This document shows positions 44,555-52,906 of a stretch of DNA of 64,000 bases, one piece after another (the stretch's first letter is position 1; every line of letters begins with the position of its first letter). Location of the stretch: assembly GCF_900188355.1 (NCBI RefSeq), contig NZ_FZNX01000004.1, forward strand, positions 186,001 through 250,000, written 5' to 3'. Position numbers and translations under genes: made by a program. A model generated the notes under the pieces. That model made no database searches. It had not been told where the DNA came from and saw nothing but the letters and a program-made list of their open reading frames with translations. Source of the DNA: Lutibacter flavus. GTDB taxonomy: Bacteria > Bacteroidota > Bacteroidia > Flavobacteriales > Flavobacteriaceae.

Positions 44555-44586
44555 ACCTTCAGAAGTATTATAAAAACTCTGAAGGT
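44555..44586 (+). terminator. Terminator-like hairpin
   Basis: ACCTTCAGA (44555-44563) pairs with TCTGAAGGT (44578-44586), a perfect 9-bp stem preceded by A5 and followed by ATTT. It ends the cytochrome transcript after the broken gene. Confidence 0.65.
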
Positions 44587-44737
44587 ATTTATGTTTATAT
44601 AAAAAAATGCAAACATTTAAATACTAGAACTTTAATAAGTATGATTTTTTATTTTAATACAAAATAACTTCGTGAAAAAATTTAAAAAGACAACTAGTTA
44701 TGTAACTTAAGTAACATATAGGGTTGCCGCATTTGCG

Positions 44738-44745
44738 TATTTTTG
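44738..44745 (+). promoter_or_regulatory. TAnnTTTG box before the second HYC_CC_PP gene
   Basis: TATTTTTG ends 23 nt before the TTG start chosen for the next gene. It lies inside the longest open frame, so it argues for the shorter start. Confidence 0.45.
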
Positions 44746-44768
44746 ATAGTATAAATCAGCACTTAAAA

Positions 44769-45188
44769 TTGAAAAATATACCGCTCAAAATATCGGCAAT
44801 TTTAATGACAACCTTAGTGTTGTTTTCATCTTCTTTTGTGTTAATTGATCAGCATTATTGTCAGGGTAAACTTAAGAGTTTTTCAGTTTTCGGTAATGCA
44901 AAAGAATGTGAGATGGATATGCCAATTTGTAAATTGGAAAACCATAATACATCTTTATCTAAATCGAGTTGTTGTGCAAACGTTTTGGAATTAAAGCAAG
45001 GTTCAATATTTAAAAAGAATCTTGATTCAAATTTTAGCATTCAAACTTCCTTTTTCAATTCAAATAATTATTTTAATTTATTTGAAAAATTAGTAGGTCT
45101 TACAAACAATAGGGGTGAATATCATAATTACTCACCTCCATTAATTTTTAAAGATGTATTAATTTTTATACAATGCTTTAGAATTTGA
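44769..45188 (+). CDS. Second HYC_CC_PP-type small exported protein, TTG start
   Basis: A 139-residue exported protein: signal 'ISAILMTTLVLFSSSFVL', then 'DQHYCQG' (Cys31), 'CEMDMP', 'SSCCANV' and a late 'NYSPPLIF'. It is a diverged paralogue of the protein at 25990. The longest frame starts at an ATG-less codon before the promoter box. TTG 44769 gives 'KNIPLKISAIL', aligning exactly with the signal peptide of the paralogue, so I use it. Unlike its paralogue it has no RND gene next to it; a Met-rich lipoprotein gene follows. Confidence 0.75.
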   Translation: MKNIPLKISAILMTTLVLFSSSFVLIDQHYCQGKLKSFSVFGNAKECEMDMPICKLENHNTSLSKSSCCANVLELKQGSIFKKNLDSNFSIQTSFFNSNNYFNLFEKLVGLTNNRGEYHNYSPPLIFKDVLIFIQCFRI

Positions 45189-45198
45189 TTTAAAGTAG

Positions 45199-45219
45199 TA
45201 GTGTTGGTACGCAACACTA
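45199..45219 (+). terminator. Short hairpin after the second HYC_CC_PP gene
   Basis: TAGTGTTG (45199-45206), loop GTACG, CAACACTA (45212-45219). No T run follows, so termination is uncertain. It may instead protect the mRNA 3' end. Confidence 0.4.
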
Positions 45220-45328
45220 ATATATAATTCAAACCATTTTAAGTAACTCAAAATAGGCGTTTTTATAAATGCTATAGTTACTTTTAAATAAGCAATAAAT
45301 ACAGTATAAATAATTAAAAAATAATAAA

Positions 45329-45844
45329 ATGAAAATAAATAAAAATAAAGGAATAGCAAGTATTTTAGTAATAGCAATAGGATTGTTGTTTACAGCTTGT
45401 GATAAAAATGATGATGTAATTTATAATGATGTTGAAGGCATTTATGAAGGTACATTAACCACCAGTATAGCTGGTAAATCAAGTAGTTCAAAAGTCAATA
45501 ATACTGCTATAGCAGAAGTAACTATGGTAGGGGATCAAATTGAAGTTCATTGTTTTAACGATGATTTTGACACCACAATTATGTTAAATCTTTTTGAAGA
45601 TGGAGATATGATAAATACATGTTTAACTGGATCTGATTTTGAAAACATGTATGGTCATATGATGGGACAAGGGAATATGAATGGAAATATGTCAAATATG
45701 GGTTCACAATGGATGCAACATTTAAATAATGAACATCAAGATGGTGATGAACATTTTGGAGGTTTTAATATGCAAAACCACTCTTTTGAATATACGTTCA
45801 AAATGGAAAATGGAGAATTTCATTTCCAAGGCACAAAAAACTAG
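45329..45844 (+). CDS. Met/His-rich lipoprotein of unknown function
   Basis: A 171-residue lipoprotein (lipobox 'LLFTAC'). After 'NDVEGIYEGTLTTS' comes a beta-rich domain with 'TIMLNLFEDGDMINTCLTG', then a Met/Asn/His-rich insertion 'GHMMGQGNMNGNMSNMGSQW' and a C-terminal strand 'HSFEYTFKMENGEFHFQG'. The Met-rich segment would suit Cu+ binding and is absent from the broken copy at 44193, which has a shorter non-Met loop there. I do not recognise a named family. Confidence 0.7.
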   Translation: MKINKNKGIASILVIAIGLLFTACDKNDDVIYNDVEGIYEGTLTTSIAGKSSSSKVNNTAIAEVTMVGDQIEVHCFNDDFDTTIMLNLFEDGDMINTCLTGSDFENMYGHMMGQGNMNGNMSNMGSQWMQHLNNEHQDGDEHFGGFNMQNHSFEYTFKMENGEFHFQGTKN

Positions 45845-45872
45845 TCTTATATAAGAGATAAGTTTTACAGTA

Positions 45873-46032
45873 AAAGGCTGTTTAAAATATATTGAAATCC
45901 ATCATTCTGAATTTATTTCAGAATTTCATACTAAGAAGTTAGTTTGGATTAATTTTGACTCTATTCAATAAATAGTAACTGAATATCATCAAAATATGAG
46001 TAAAGAGGATTTTAATTTTTTAAACAGCCTTT
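45873..46032. repeat. 160-bp palindromic MITE-like element
   Basis: Perfect 15-bp terminal inverted repeats AAAGGCTGTTTAAAA (45873-45887) and TTTTAAACAGCCTTT (46018-46032) enclose an inner hairpin ATTCTGAA / TTCAGAAT (45904-45911 / 45917-45924) of the kind common in dispersed Flavobacteria repeats. It is non-coding and fills most of the 332-bp gap before the MFS gene. No target-site duplication was identified. Confidence 0.6.
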
Positions 46033-46118
46033 AAATTTAGTTTTTCAACTTATTAAACTTCGGTTAACAAACTTGTATTGCTGTTTTACAAATTGTACTA
46101 ATTGGGTTAATTCAATAA

Positions 46119-46142
46119 AATACTTTTATAAGAGTATTTTTA
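46119..46142 (+). promoter_or_regulatory. Short inverted repeat upstream of the MFS gene
   Basis: AAAATACT, an 8-nt loop and AGTATTTT form an 8-bp stem 34 nt before the MFS ATG. Operator or leader hairpin candidate. Confidence 0.3.
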
Positions 46143-46175
46143 AACCAGTAAATTTAATTGTAAATAGTTATAAAT

Positions 46176-47384
46176 ATGAACAATAATACCAAACTTGGCC
46201 TTAAAGAAAACTGGTCTCAATTCGCGATATTAGTTGTTGTAAACGCATTTGTAGGTGGAATGGTTGGTTTAGAGAGAACCATATTTCCAAAATTTGCTGA
46301 AATTGAATTTGGTGTTGCTTCAAAAACAGCAATTCTTTCATTTATTGTAGCATTTGGCATAACAAAAGCAATTACAAACTACTTTACAGGTAAACTTGCA
46401 AATAAAATTGGCAGAAAAAATTTATTAATAATTGGTTGGATAATTGCACTTCCAATTCCCTTTATATTAATCAATGCAACAACTTGGAATTGGGTAATAT
46501 TTGCCAATATTTTATTAGGTATAAATCAAGGTTTAACTTGGAGCAGTACAGTAGTAATGAAAATAGATCTTGTAGGTGAAAAAGATCGTGGTTTCGCAAT
46601 GGGAATAAATGAATTTGCGGGTTATTTTGCCGTAGGTGTAGTAGCATATCTAACAGGGTATATTGCTCAAAAATATGGAGTAACTCCCTACCCATTTTAT
46701 TTGGGAATTGGCATTTCTATAATTGGTTTAATACTATCTGTAGTATTTGTAAATGATACAAGAAAATTCGTTAACATTGAACAAGCCACTACACAAACTA
46801 ATAAATTAAACAACGTATTTATTGAAACTACCTTTAAAAACAAGACATTAAGTGCCATTACGCAAGCTGGGCTAGTTAATAATTTAAATGATGGAATGAT
46901 ATGGGGGCTACTACCAATTTTATTAATTACCTTAAACTACAATCCCAATAGTATTGGGATAATTGCTGCAATTTATCCAACTGTTTGGGGAATTGGTCAG
47001 CTTTTTACAGGTAAAATGGCTGATAGTTATTCTAAAAAAGGAATGCTTTTTTGGGGAATGCTCTTACAAGGTTTGGCAATTATAGCCATACCATTTTTTA
47101 CCGAATTTTATCAATTATCAAGTATTGCAGCTATTTTAGGATTGGGAACAGCACTTGTTTATCCTACCTTTTTATCTGCAATCGCAGATGTCACTAATCC
47201 AAATCAAAGAGCTGAAAGTATTGGTGTTTTTAGGTTATGGCGCGATTTAGGTTATGCCATAGGAGCAATTATATCTGGTATAATTGCCGATATATTTGGG
47301 GTTCAATATTCGGTATTAACAATAGGTATAATTACTATTTTATCATCAATAGTAATAAAAATTCGAATGCCTTTTAAAAAATAA
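46176..47384 (+). CDS. MFS transporter
   Basis: A 402-residue protein with 12 predicted helices and the MFS loop motif 'GKLANKIGRKNLLIIGW' after helix 2; the equivalent second-half loop is 'GKMADSYSKKGMLFWGM'. 'DRGFAMGINEFAGYFAVGVV' marks helix 5. The substrate cannot be read. The location beside the copper-cytochrome genes suggests a drug, siderophore-like or metal-complex exporter, but this is inference. It is a single-gene unit with its own upstream region. Confidence 0.88.
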   Translation: MNNNTKLGLKENWSQFAILVVVNAFVGGMVGLERTIFPKFAEIEFGVASKTAILSFIVAFGITKAITNYFTGKLANKIGRKNLLIIGWIIALPIPFILINATTWNWVIFANILLGINQGLTWSSTVVMKIDLVGEKDRGFAMGINEFAGYFAVGVVAYLTGYIAQKYGVTPYPFYLGIGISIIGLILSVVFVNDTRKFVNIEQATTQTNKLNNVFIETTFKNKTLSAITQAGLVNNLNDGMIWGLLPILLITLNYNPNSIGIIAAIYPTVWGIGQLFTGKMADSYSKKGMLFWGMLLQGLAIIAIPFFTEFYQLSSIAAILGLGTALVYPTFLSAIADVTNPNQRAESIGVFRLWRDLGYAIGAIISGIIADIFGVQYSVLTIGIITILSSIVIKIRMPFKK

Positions 47385-47483
47385 TTAAAGTAATAACAGT
47401 ATTAACAAATAAGAACAATTAAGTACAAATTAATGTTTGTTAAATAATAATTTAACCTTATTTTTATACAAAATAATTGCGTC

Positions 47484-47498
47484 TGTAGTTTAACTACA
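47484..47498. promoter_or_regulatory. Palindrome just upstream of the restriction-modification gene
   Basis: TGTAGTT-T-AACTACA is a perfect 7/1/7 inverted repeat followed by a T run, 24 nt before the ATG at 47523. It could be an operator or the stem of a short terminator. Confidence 0.4.
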
Positions 47499-47522
47499 TT
47501 TTTTTAATTCAATCTGTATTTA

Positions 47523-50500
47523 ATGGCATTATTTCAAACATCAGTATTAAAAACATATCTGGCGCAACAAGATAATTCAGTAGTAGAGCGTGCCTATAAG
47601 AAATACACCAAGTATTTTCACAATGCTACAATTCAGGAGAACATTAAAAACTCTAAAGAAGAACAGTACCAGGCTAAGTTTCTTGACGAGCTGTTTGTCA
47701 TTGTCTTGGATTATACACTAAATCCAAAGCCTAATTTTAATATCACTACCGAGTTTAAAAACCAAAAAGGCGCAGGTAAAGCAGATGGAGCCATTTTAAA
47801 GGAAACAAAAGCTATTGGAGTTATTGAGCTAAAAGGAACCAATACCAAAGATTTAGAAAGCATCCGTAAACAGGCATTCGACTATAAAGCCAATCAAAAA
47901 GGCTGTGTGTATGTCATTACATCCAATTTTGAGAAGTTGCGATTTTACATCAATGATGCTACCGAGTTTTTAGAGTTCAATCTCTTTCAATTAGCACCCG
48001 AAGAATTTGCCTTAATGTACTTGTGCTTGCAAAAGGATAACATTCTTAACAATCTACCGCTAACCATAAAAGAAGCTTCTTTAGTAGAGGAAGACAAGAT
48101 TACCAAACAGTTTTACAACGACTATTCCGTATTTAAACGCGAACTCTTTAGAGACCTCGTAAAACGAAATGCCAAACGTCTAAAACAAAATGTCATTGCG
48201 AGCGAAGCGCAGCAATCTCATAATGAAGACGATAGTAATGAACTAAAAGCACTCGAAAAAAACGTAAAACTACCCCTATTCAAAAAATCACAGAAACTCA
48301 TAGACCGTTTCCTGTTCATTTTCTTTGCAGAAGATAGAGACCTGTTACCACCAAATTCAACCATCCAAATTCTGGATAAGTGGAAAGCCGACATCGATTT
48401 TGGAGACGAACGTCCATTATATAACCTCTTTAAACAATACTTTCATTTCTTGGATGAAGGTAGAAAAGGCACAACCTCAAGAGCAGAAATCTATGCCTAC
48501 AATGGCGGATTGTTTAAACCAGATGCCATTCTCGATAGTTTGGAGATTGATGACGACTTGCTTTATAAACACACCTACAAACTCGCTAAATACGATTTTA
48601 GCAGTCAAGTAGATGTCAATATTTTAGGTCACATCTTTGAAAACTCACTTAACGAAATAGAAAGCGTTAATGCCGAAATTGAAGGTGGCGAGTTCGATAA
48701 GCAAAAGAGCAAGCGCAAAAAAGATGGCGTGTTCTACACACCAAAATACATTACCAAATACATTGTAGAAAATACCGTTGGTAAACTCTGCCAAGAGAAA
48801 AAAGACCAATTAGGTTTTAAGGAAGAAGCCTATTTCGAGATAAAAAAGGGAACACACCAAAACACCAAAAAGCAACTATTAGAAGTTTTAGATAACTACA
48901 GAGCGTGGTTACTTCAAATTACTATCTGCGACCCTGCTTGTGGTTCTGGAGCATTTTTAAACCAAGCATTAGATTTTCTCATTAAAGAACACCGTTACAT
49001 CGATGAGCTAAAAGCAAAAGTATTGGGTGGTGGCCTTATATTAAGCGATATAGAAAACACTATTTTAGAAAACAATATTTATGGGGTTGACCTTAACGAA
49101 GAATCCGTAGAAATAGCCAAGCTATCGCTTTGGTTACGTACTGCACAACCACGACGAAAACTCAACGATTTAAGCAACAATATTAAATGTGGTAACTCAT
49201 TAATTGATAGCAAAACCGTAGCAGGCGATAAAGCCTTTAATTGGCAACAAGAATTTCCACAGATATTCAATCCGTCATTGCGAGGAGGCACGACGAAGCA
49301 ATCTGCTGATGTAAAACAAGGCTTTGATGTAATTATTGGAAATCCACCTTATGGTGCTAAATTGTCTGAATCCGTTAGAGAATATATAACTAACAATTTT
49401 ATTAGTTTTCAATCAAATTTTGATATTTATACTTCATTCATAGAATTAGCAAGTAGAATTACAAAAGAATCTTCTTATAGTAGCTACATAATTCCTGTTT
49501 CGTGGCAAACAGGTGATAAATATAATAGTACAAGAAAGTTTATTGCCTCGAATTTGAAATTAGAAATAGGTATTAAACTTCCTTATGATGTCTTTAAAGA
49601 TGCCTATGTTGATACAGGTATTTATGTATTCAATAATGAAAAATCAGAAGAATATTACTCAAGAGTATTAGAGTTTGGAGCCCGTGAAAAATTCGATACC
49701 AGTTTAATTGAAGAAAGAAATTTATTATTGCTTCCATCCAAGTTTTGGATGCAATTGGATTCTTTAAAAGTTGTTTTAAATCCTTTTTTCTACACTCTTC
49801 AACCAAAAATAGTTAAAGACACAATTACTCTCGATGATATTAGTGATTCCATAAGAGGGATTTTACCAAATTCAAATGATGTTAGTGATGATTATATTGA
49901 AGGGTATAAAAAATACTTTACTGGATATTTGGGAAGGTATCAGAAGTCTGAAGAATTTTCTTGGGTACATTACAGCGATAATTTAAGAGAGAAGCCAAAA
50001 GATTATTCTTTTTTCCAAGATGAAAGAATAATTATACGCAGATTAATAAATAGACAATTTAGAATTATGGCTTCACTTGTAAGTGATGAGTTTGTCAATA
50101 AAAAAGATATTTATAATCTTAAAATAACAAATGATAATTACGAAATACATTACTTATTGGCTTTAATCAATAGTAAGTTATTTTCATTTATGAAAACTAA
50201 AGGCTCAACGACTGCTTCAAAGGATGATTTTTCTCAATTAACCTTATCTGACATTAGAACAATACCAGTAAAAAAAATAACTGTTGAGGAACAAGAAAAA
50301 TTCAAAAAGTTAGTCGTTTCATTACTTGATTTAAACAAAGAATTGAATGATTATACTAATAAGTTTATAAAGTACTTTTCAGTAAGTACACAAATTGAAA
50401 AACTAACCCGAAAACTCGAAAACTGGCACGAGTTAGACTTTGCAGACTTTATAAAAGAACTCAACAAAGCCATTAAAAAAGCAGGTGGCACACCGCTTAC

Positions 50501-50663
50501 CAAAAAAGACGAGTTTGAGTGGTTAGAACTCTTTGAGGACAACAAGAAAAAAGCCCAAGAGTTACAAACTCAAATTAACCAAACCGAAAAAACAATTGAT
50601 CAAATGGTGTACAAGTTGTATAACTTAGCTCCAGATGAAATAGAGATTATTGAAAACTCATAA
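47523..50663 (+). CDS. Single-chain restriction-modification enzyme (type IIG-like)
   Basis: A 1046-residue fused endonuclease-methyltransferase. The N-terminal PD-(D/E)XK nuclease has Asp88 ('GKADGAI') and Glu102-x-Lys104 ('GVIELKG'). Then come a helical linker, motif X 'GVFYTPKYITKYI', SAM motif I 'CDPACGSGAF' (Asp470) and catalytic 'NPPY' (607-610), and a C-terminal TaqI-like specificity region ending in a helical tail. It should methylate adenine and cut at a distance from its site. The coding sequence contains two REP-like repeats read in frame, giving 'VIASEAQQSH' (~224-233) and 'SLRGGTTKQS' (~585-594) as extra linkers; the second lies just before NPPY. Confidence 0.9.
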   Translation: MALFQTSVLKTYLAQQDNSVVERAYKKYTKYFHNATIQENIKNSKEEQYQAKFLDELFVIVLDYTLNPKPNFNITTEFKNQKGAGKADGAILKETKAIGVIELKGTNTKDLESIRKQAFDYKANQKGCVYVITSNFEKLRFYINDATEFLEFNLFQLAPEEFALMYLCLQKDNILNNLPLTIKEASLVEEDKITKQFYNDYSVFKRELFRDLVKRNAKRLKQNVIASEAQQSHNEDDSNELKALEKNVKLPLFKKSQKLIDRFLFIFFAEDRDLLPPNSTIQILDKWKADIDFGDERPLYNLFKQYFHFLDEGRKGTTSRAEIYAYNGGLFKPDAILDSLEIDDDLLYKHTYKLAKYDFSSQVDVNILGHIFENSLNEIESVNAEIEGGEFDKQKSKRKKDGVFYTPKYITKYIVENTVGKLCQEKKDQLGFKEEAYFEIKKGTHQNTKKQLLEVLDNYRAWLLQITICDPACGSGAFLNQALDFLIKEHRYIDELKAKVLGGGLILSDIENTILENNIYGVDLNEESVEIAKLSLWLRTAQPRRKLNDLSNNIKCGNSLIDSKTVAGDKAFNWQQEFPQIFNPSLRGGTTKQSADVKQGFDVIIGNPPYGAKLSESVREYITNNFISFQSNFDIYTSFIELASRITKESSYSSYIIPVSWQTGDKYNSTRKFIASNLKLEIGIKLPYDVFKDAYVDTGIYVFNNEKSEEYYSRVLEFGAREKFDTSLIEERNLLLLPSKFWMQLDSLKVVLNPFFYTLQPKIVKDTITLDDISDSIRGILPNSNDVSDDYIEGYKKYFTGYLGRYQKSEEFSWVHYSDNLREKPKDYSFFQDERIIIRRLINRQFRIMASLVSDEFVNKKDIYNLKITNDNYEIHYLLALINSKLFSFMKTKGSTTASKDDFSQLTLSDIRTIPVKKITVEEQEKFKKLVVSLLDLNKELNDYTNKFIKYFSVSTQIEKLTRKLENWHELDFADFIKELNKAIKKAGGTPLTKKDEFEWLELFEDNKKKAQELQTQINQTEKTIDQMVYKLYNLAPDEIEIIENS
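48192..48219 (+). repeat. REP-like palindromic repeat inside the R-M gene (copy A)
   Basis: The GTCATTGCGAGCGAAGCGCA repeat core ending GCAATCTC (ATTGC/GCAAT stem) is a widely dispersed REP-type sequence in Bacteroidota. It is inserted in frame and translated as 'VIASEAQQS', a well-known translated-REP peptide. Confidence 0.8.
49274..49305 (+). repeat. REP-like palindromic repeat inside the R-M gene (copy B)
   Basis: GTCATTGCGAGGAGGCACGA followed by CGAAGCAATCTG, a longer variant of copy A with the same ATTGC/GCAAT ends, in the same orientation. It is translated as 'SLRGGTTKQS' just before the catalytic NPPY motif. Confidence 0.8.
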
Positions 50664-50688
50664 ATCAAAATGTATTCATTATAAATAA

Positions 50689-51924
50689 ATGTTTAAAGAA
50701 AATAAATATTACGGTGAGGTTTTCTTACAATCTGATGAAGCTAATAAATGCTTTTGTTTATTAGAATTAATAGATGATAAGGTTTACATTACAACCAATT
50801 TAACAATTAAAAATACAGCATCACTTATTCCAATTATTTATGGTGAATTTACAAGTTTAGGTCATTTAACTTTTGTGAATTGTTTAATTAGAAATAGTTC
50901 AACAGGTATGATTGAAACGTTAACCTATCAACCAAAATACACCTTTGTTAGTGGTCATCATCCAATAGACCCTATTGGATTAAAAATAAAACATTTTCAA
51001 ATTGATAATTCTGCCATTGTCAATTGGATTAGAGGAATGCATCTGTATAACTCTATTGAGCAAAAACTGGAAAAGCAAGAAGACATAAAACTTTCTACAA
51101 ACATTAATGAAAATTTAAATATTACAGTTACAAAGTCTACTACCCATACATCCAATCAAGAATTTTTTAGAATGGATAATGTTGGTTATGTAACTTTTAA
51201 ATCTACAATTGAAGTATCCATTCTTGAAGCTATTGAACTCTACAATACATTTCAAAAACTATTTTATTTTATTTACGGAAAATCCGCTCAGTTTAAATCA
51301 TTTAGTTTTCAATGTTTAGGTTGTGGTTATTGGGCATCATTATACTATAAAAATGACTATACAAAAAATAATATTTCCAGTTACATTAACATTGATTACT
51401 GGAAAATAAAAGATGAGTTTTCAAACATTATTAAACATTGGTTTACAAATAAGGATGTTGCTTATTGTTCTGATATAATAATTGAAAACCTACTTTCTAT
51501 TAAAACAAGTCATAGTAGAAGATTTACTAATTCATACGCTGCTTTTGAAGCATTCAGCTCAATTTTCGGTAATAAACATAAAAATCCATCAGCTGAAAAA
51601 TACTTTTTTGAACATAAGGATTTGTTAATTGAAATAACCAATATTCCCGAAAAAGATATTAAAGGGTATATCAAAAAAATAGTTAGAAACAGAGATTATT
51701 TAGTACATAGAAATAATACAAAAAATAATATTTTTTCCCAGTTTGAATTACTGTACATTTCTTTACTGTTAGATTATATAGTAGGAATAGGATTAATGAA
51801 ACAAATGGAGGTTTCAAATAAAATAATTCAATTAATTATTAGCAAAGCAAAATCTACATTTCAAGATATGCAGGCAGTAAATAAAATTTTAAATCAGGAT
51901 TTATTATACGAAAAGAAAGAATAA
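50689..51924 (+). CDS. ApeA-like HEPN-domain protein
   Basis: A 411-residue protein. The N-terminal ~230 residues are beta-rich ('LLELIDDKVYITTNLTI', 'NVGYVTFKSTIEVSI'), and the C-terminal ~160 are a helical HEPN domain with 'VRNRDYLVHRN': Arg335-x4-His340 is the RNase motif. The layout matches ApeA-type proteins, which protect some bacteria from phage, probably by cutting RNA. It lies 26 bp after the restriction-modification gene on the same strand, so the two may be one defence transcript. ApeA acts alone in reported cases, so cooperation is not implied. Confidence 0.78.
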   Translation: MFKENKYYGEVFLQSDEANKCFCLLELIDDKVYITTNLTIKNTASLIPIIYGEFTSLGHLTFVNCLIRNSSTGMIETLTYQPKYTFVSGHHPIDPIGLKIKHFQIDNSAIVNWIRGMHLYNSIEQKLEKQEDIKLSTNINENLNITVTKSTTHTSNQEFFRMDNVGYVTFKSTIEVSILEAIELYNTFQKLFYFIYGKSAQFKSFSFQCLGCGYWASLYYKNDYTKNNISSYINIDYWKIKDEFSNIIKHWFTNKDVAYCSDIIIENLLSIKTSHSRRFTNSYAAFEAFSSIFGNKHKNPSAEKYFFEHKDLLIEITNIPEKDIKGYIKKIVRNRDYLVHRNNTKNNIFSQFELLYISLLLDYIVGIGLMKQMEVSNKIIQLIISKAKSTFQDMQAVNKILNQDLLYEKKE

Positions 51925-51986
51925 ACTAACATGTATATTATAAAAACTATGAAAAAGAAACAGTTAACCAACTACAAATCAATTAT

Positions 51987-52008
51987 TATTAACAATTTAC
52001 TGTTAATA
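51987..52008. promoter_or_regulatory. Operator-like inverted repeat before the TA-chaperone operon
   Basis: TATTAACA (51987-51994), 6-nt loop, TGTTAATA (52001-52008): a perfect 8-bp inverted repeat 14 bp upstream of the candidate promoter. It is suited to binding by the HTH antitoxin. Confidence 0.5.
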
Positions 52009-52021
52009 AATTGCTAAAAAC

Positions 52022-52052
52022 TTTGAAATAATTAACCAATAGCTTAATTTTG
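52022..52052 (+). promoter_or_regulatory. Bacteroidota-type promoter, TTTG-N19-TAATTTTG
   Basis: TTTG (52022-52025), a 19-nt spacer and TAATTTTG (52045-52052) fit the Bacteroidota -33/-7 consensus. The last G is also the first base of the GTG start of the toxin-like gene, so either the start or the box is misassigned, or a different promoter is used. Confidence 0.45.
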
Positions 52053-52456
52053 TGCGTAGAAAAGCAATAATAATTAGAAAAAGTAGCGATGGGAAACGAT
52101 GTGTTTGTGTTGATGCTGAAAATTTTGAAACCATTTTAGCGTATGCAAAATTGCATCAAAAGAAATTCAACCATGTGGTTGGCATCATCCTAAACCAGTT
52201 AAGAGTACCTGATTTATATGATAAAGAAAATATCAATAAAAAGGCTAAAAGTGTAACCGCAATGAAATTTTTTAAAGGCCGTTCTAATGATAGAATTTAT
52301 TGTAAAGAATTTACCCAAGATGATAAAACATTTACAGTTGTAGCCGTTGAGCTATTTGAGAAAAAGAAAACACAAAAAAACTCTCCAAAAACCACACACA
52401 TAATAAACAAAATTTCAAACTATGAATACGAGATCATTGAAAGAAATGCACAATGA
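52052..52456 (+). CDS. HigB/RelE-like toxin candidate of a TA-chaperone module
   Basis: A 134-residue protein from a GTG start. The second half has 'MKFFKGRSNDRIYCKEF' and 'VVAVELFEKKKTQKNSP', which resemble the RelE/HigB core strand and the C-terminal 'F.KKtqktP' signature of HigB-type mRNA-cutting toxins. The N-terminal 70 residues ('SSDGKRCVCVDAENFETILA') are longer than in typical HigB. It overlaps the downstream HTH gene by up to 35 nt. Toxin-HTH-SecB order is that of toxin-antitoxin-chaperone (TAC) systems. The family call is by eye and moderate. Confidence 0.55.
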   Translation: MRRKAIIIRKSSDGKRCVCVDAENFETILAYAKLHQKKFNHVVGIILNQLRVPDLYDKENINKKAKSVTAMKFFKGRSNDRIYCKEFTQDDKTFTVVAVELFEKKKTQKNSPKTTHIINKISNYEYEIIERNAQ

Positions 52457-52895
52457 ATTTGACAGTATATTTAACTTTGAAAATAAAGAAGACAAATGGG
52501 AAGTAGAAGCCAAAATATTAGTCTCTAAATTTTTATCAATTGTTCAAAAAGAATTAGATAAAAACAATGGTAATAGAAAAGAACTAGCCGAGGCAATTGG
52601 AACTTCAGCAAGTTATATTACCCAGTTATTTAGAGGGAATAAAATGCCAAACTTTTTAACCTTGGCAAAAATGAAAGATGTTCTAAATATTGAGTTTAAT
52701 ATTGGCTTAGAAGGTGAAATTAATTCTCAAATTTCTGAAGATGACATCTCTCAGTATTTGAATAAATTTTACCAGTCGCACAACGGCGATTATATAAAAA
52801 TTATAAAAAACAAACCGTTTAACACCCTGCCAAGTCGTATAAAAAACACAGCTAAACCTTATAATTTTAGTACAGTAGATTACCAATCCGCTTAA
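52422..52895 (+). CDS. HTH antitoxin-like protein (HigA type)
   Basis: A 157-residue protein with a Xre-type HTH at ~50-95: 'GNRKELAEAIGTSASYITQL' and 'FRGNKMPNFLTLAKMKDVL'. The C-terminal ~55 residues are likely disordered and end with an aromatic patch ('RIKNTAKPYNFSTVDYQSA'), like the chaperone-addiction tail of TAC antitoxins. ATG 52422 overlaps the toxin-like gene by 35 nt; ATG 52446 would overlap by 11 nt. It is expected to repress the operon through the inverted repeat at 51987. Confidence 0.75.
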   Translation: MNTRSLKEMHNEFDSIFNFENKEDKWEVEAKILVSKFLSIVQKELDKNNGNRKELAEAIGTSASYITQLFRGNKMPNFLTLAKMKDVLNIEFNIGLEGEINSQISEDDISQYLNKFYQSHNGDYIKIIKNKPFNTLPSRIKNTAKPYNFSTVDYQSA

Positions 52896-52906
52896 TTTTT
52901 TTTGTA

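Noticed and set aside
45159..45377. Minus-strand frame across 45.16-45.38 kb
   Set aside because: Leu/Phe/Tyr-rich translation of AT-rich DNA; it overlaps the hairpin and two coding ends.
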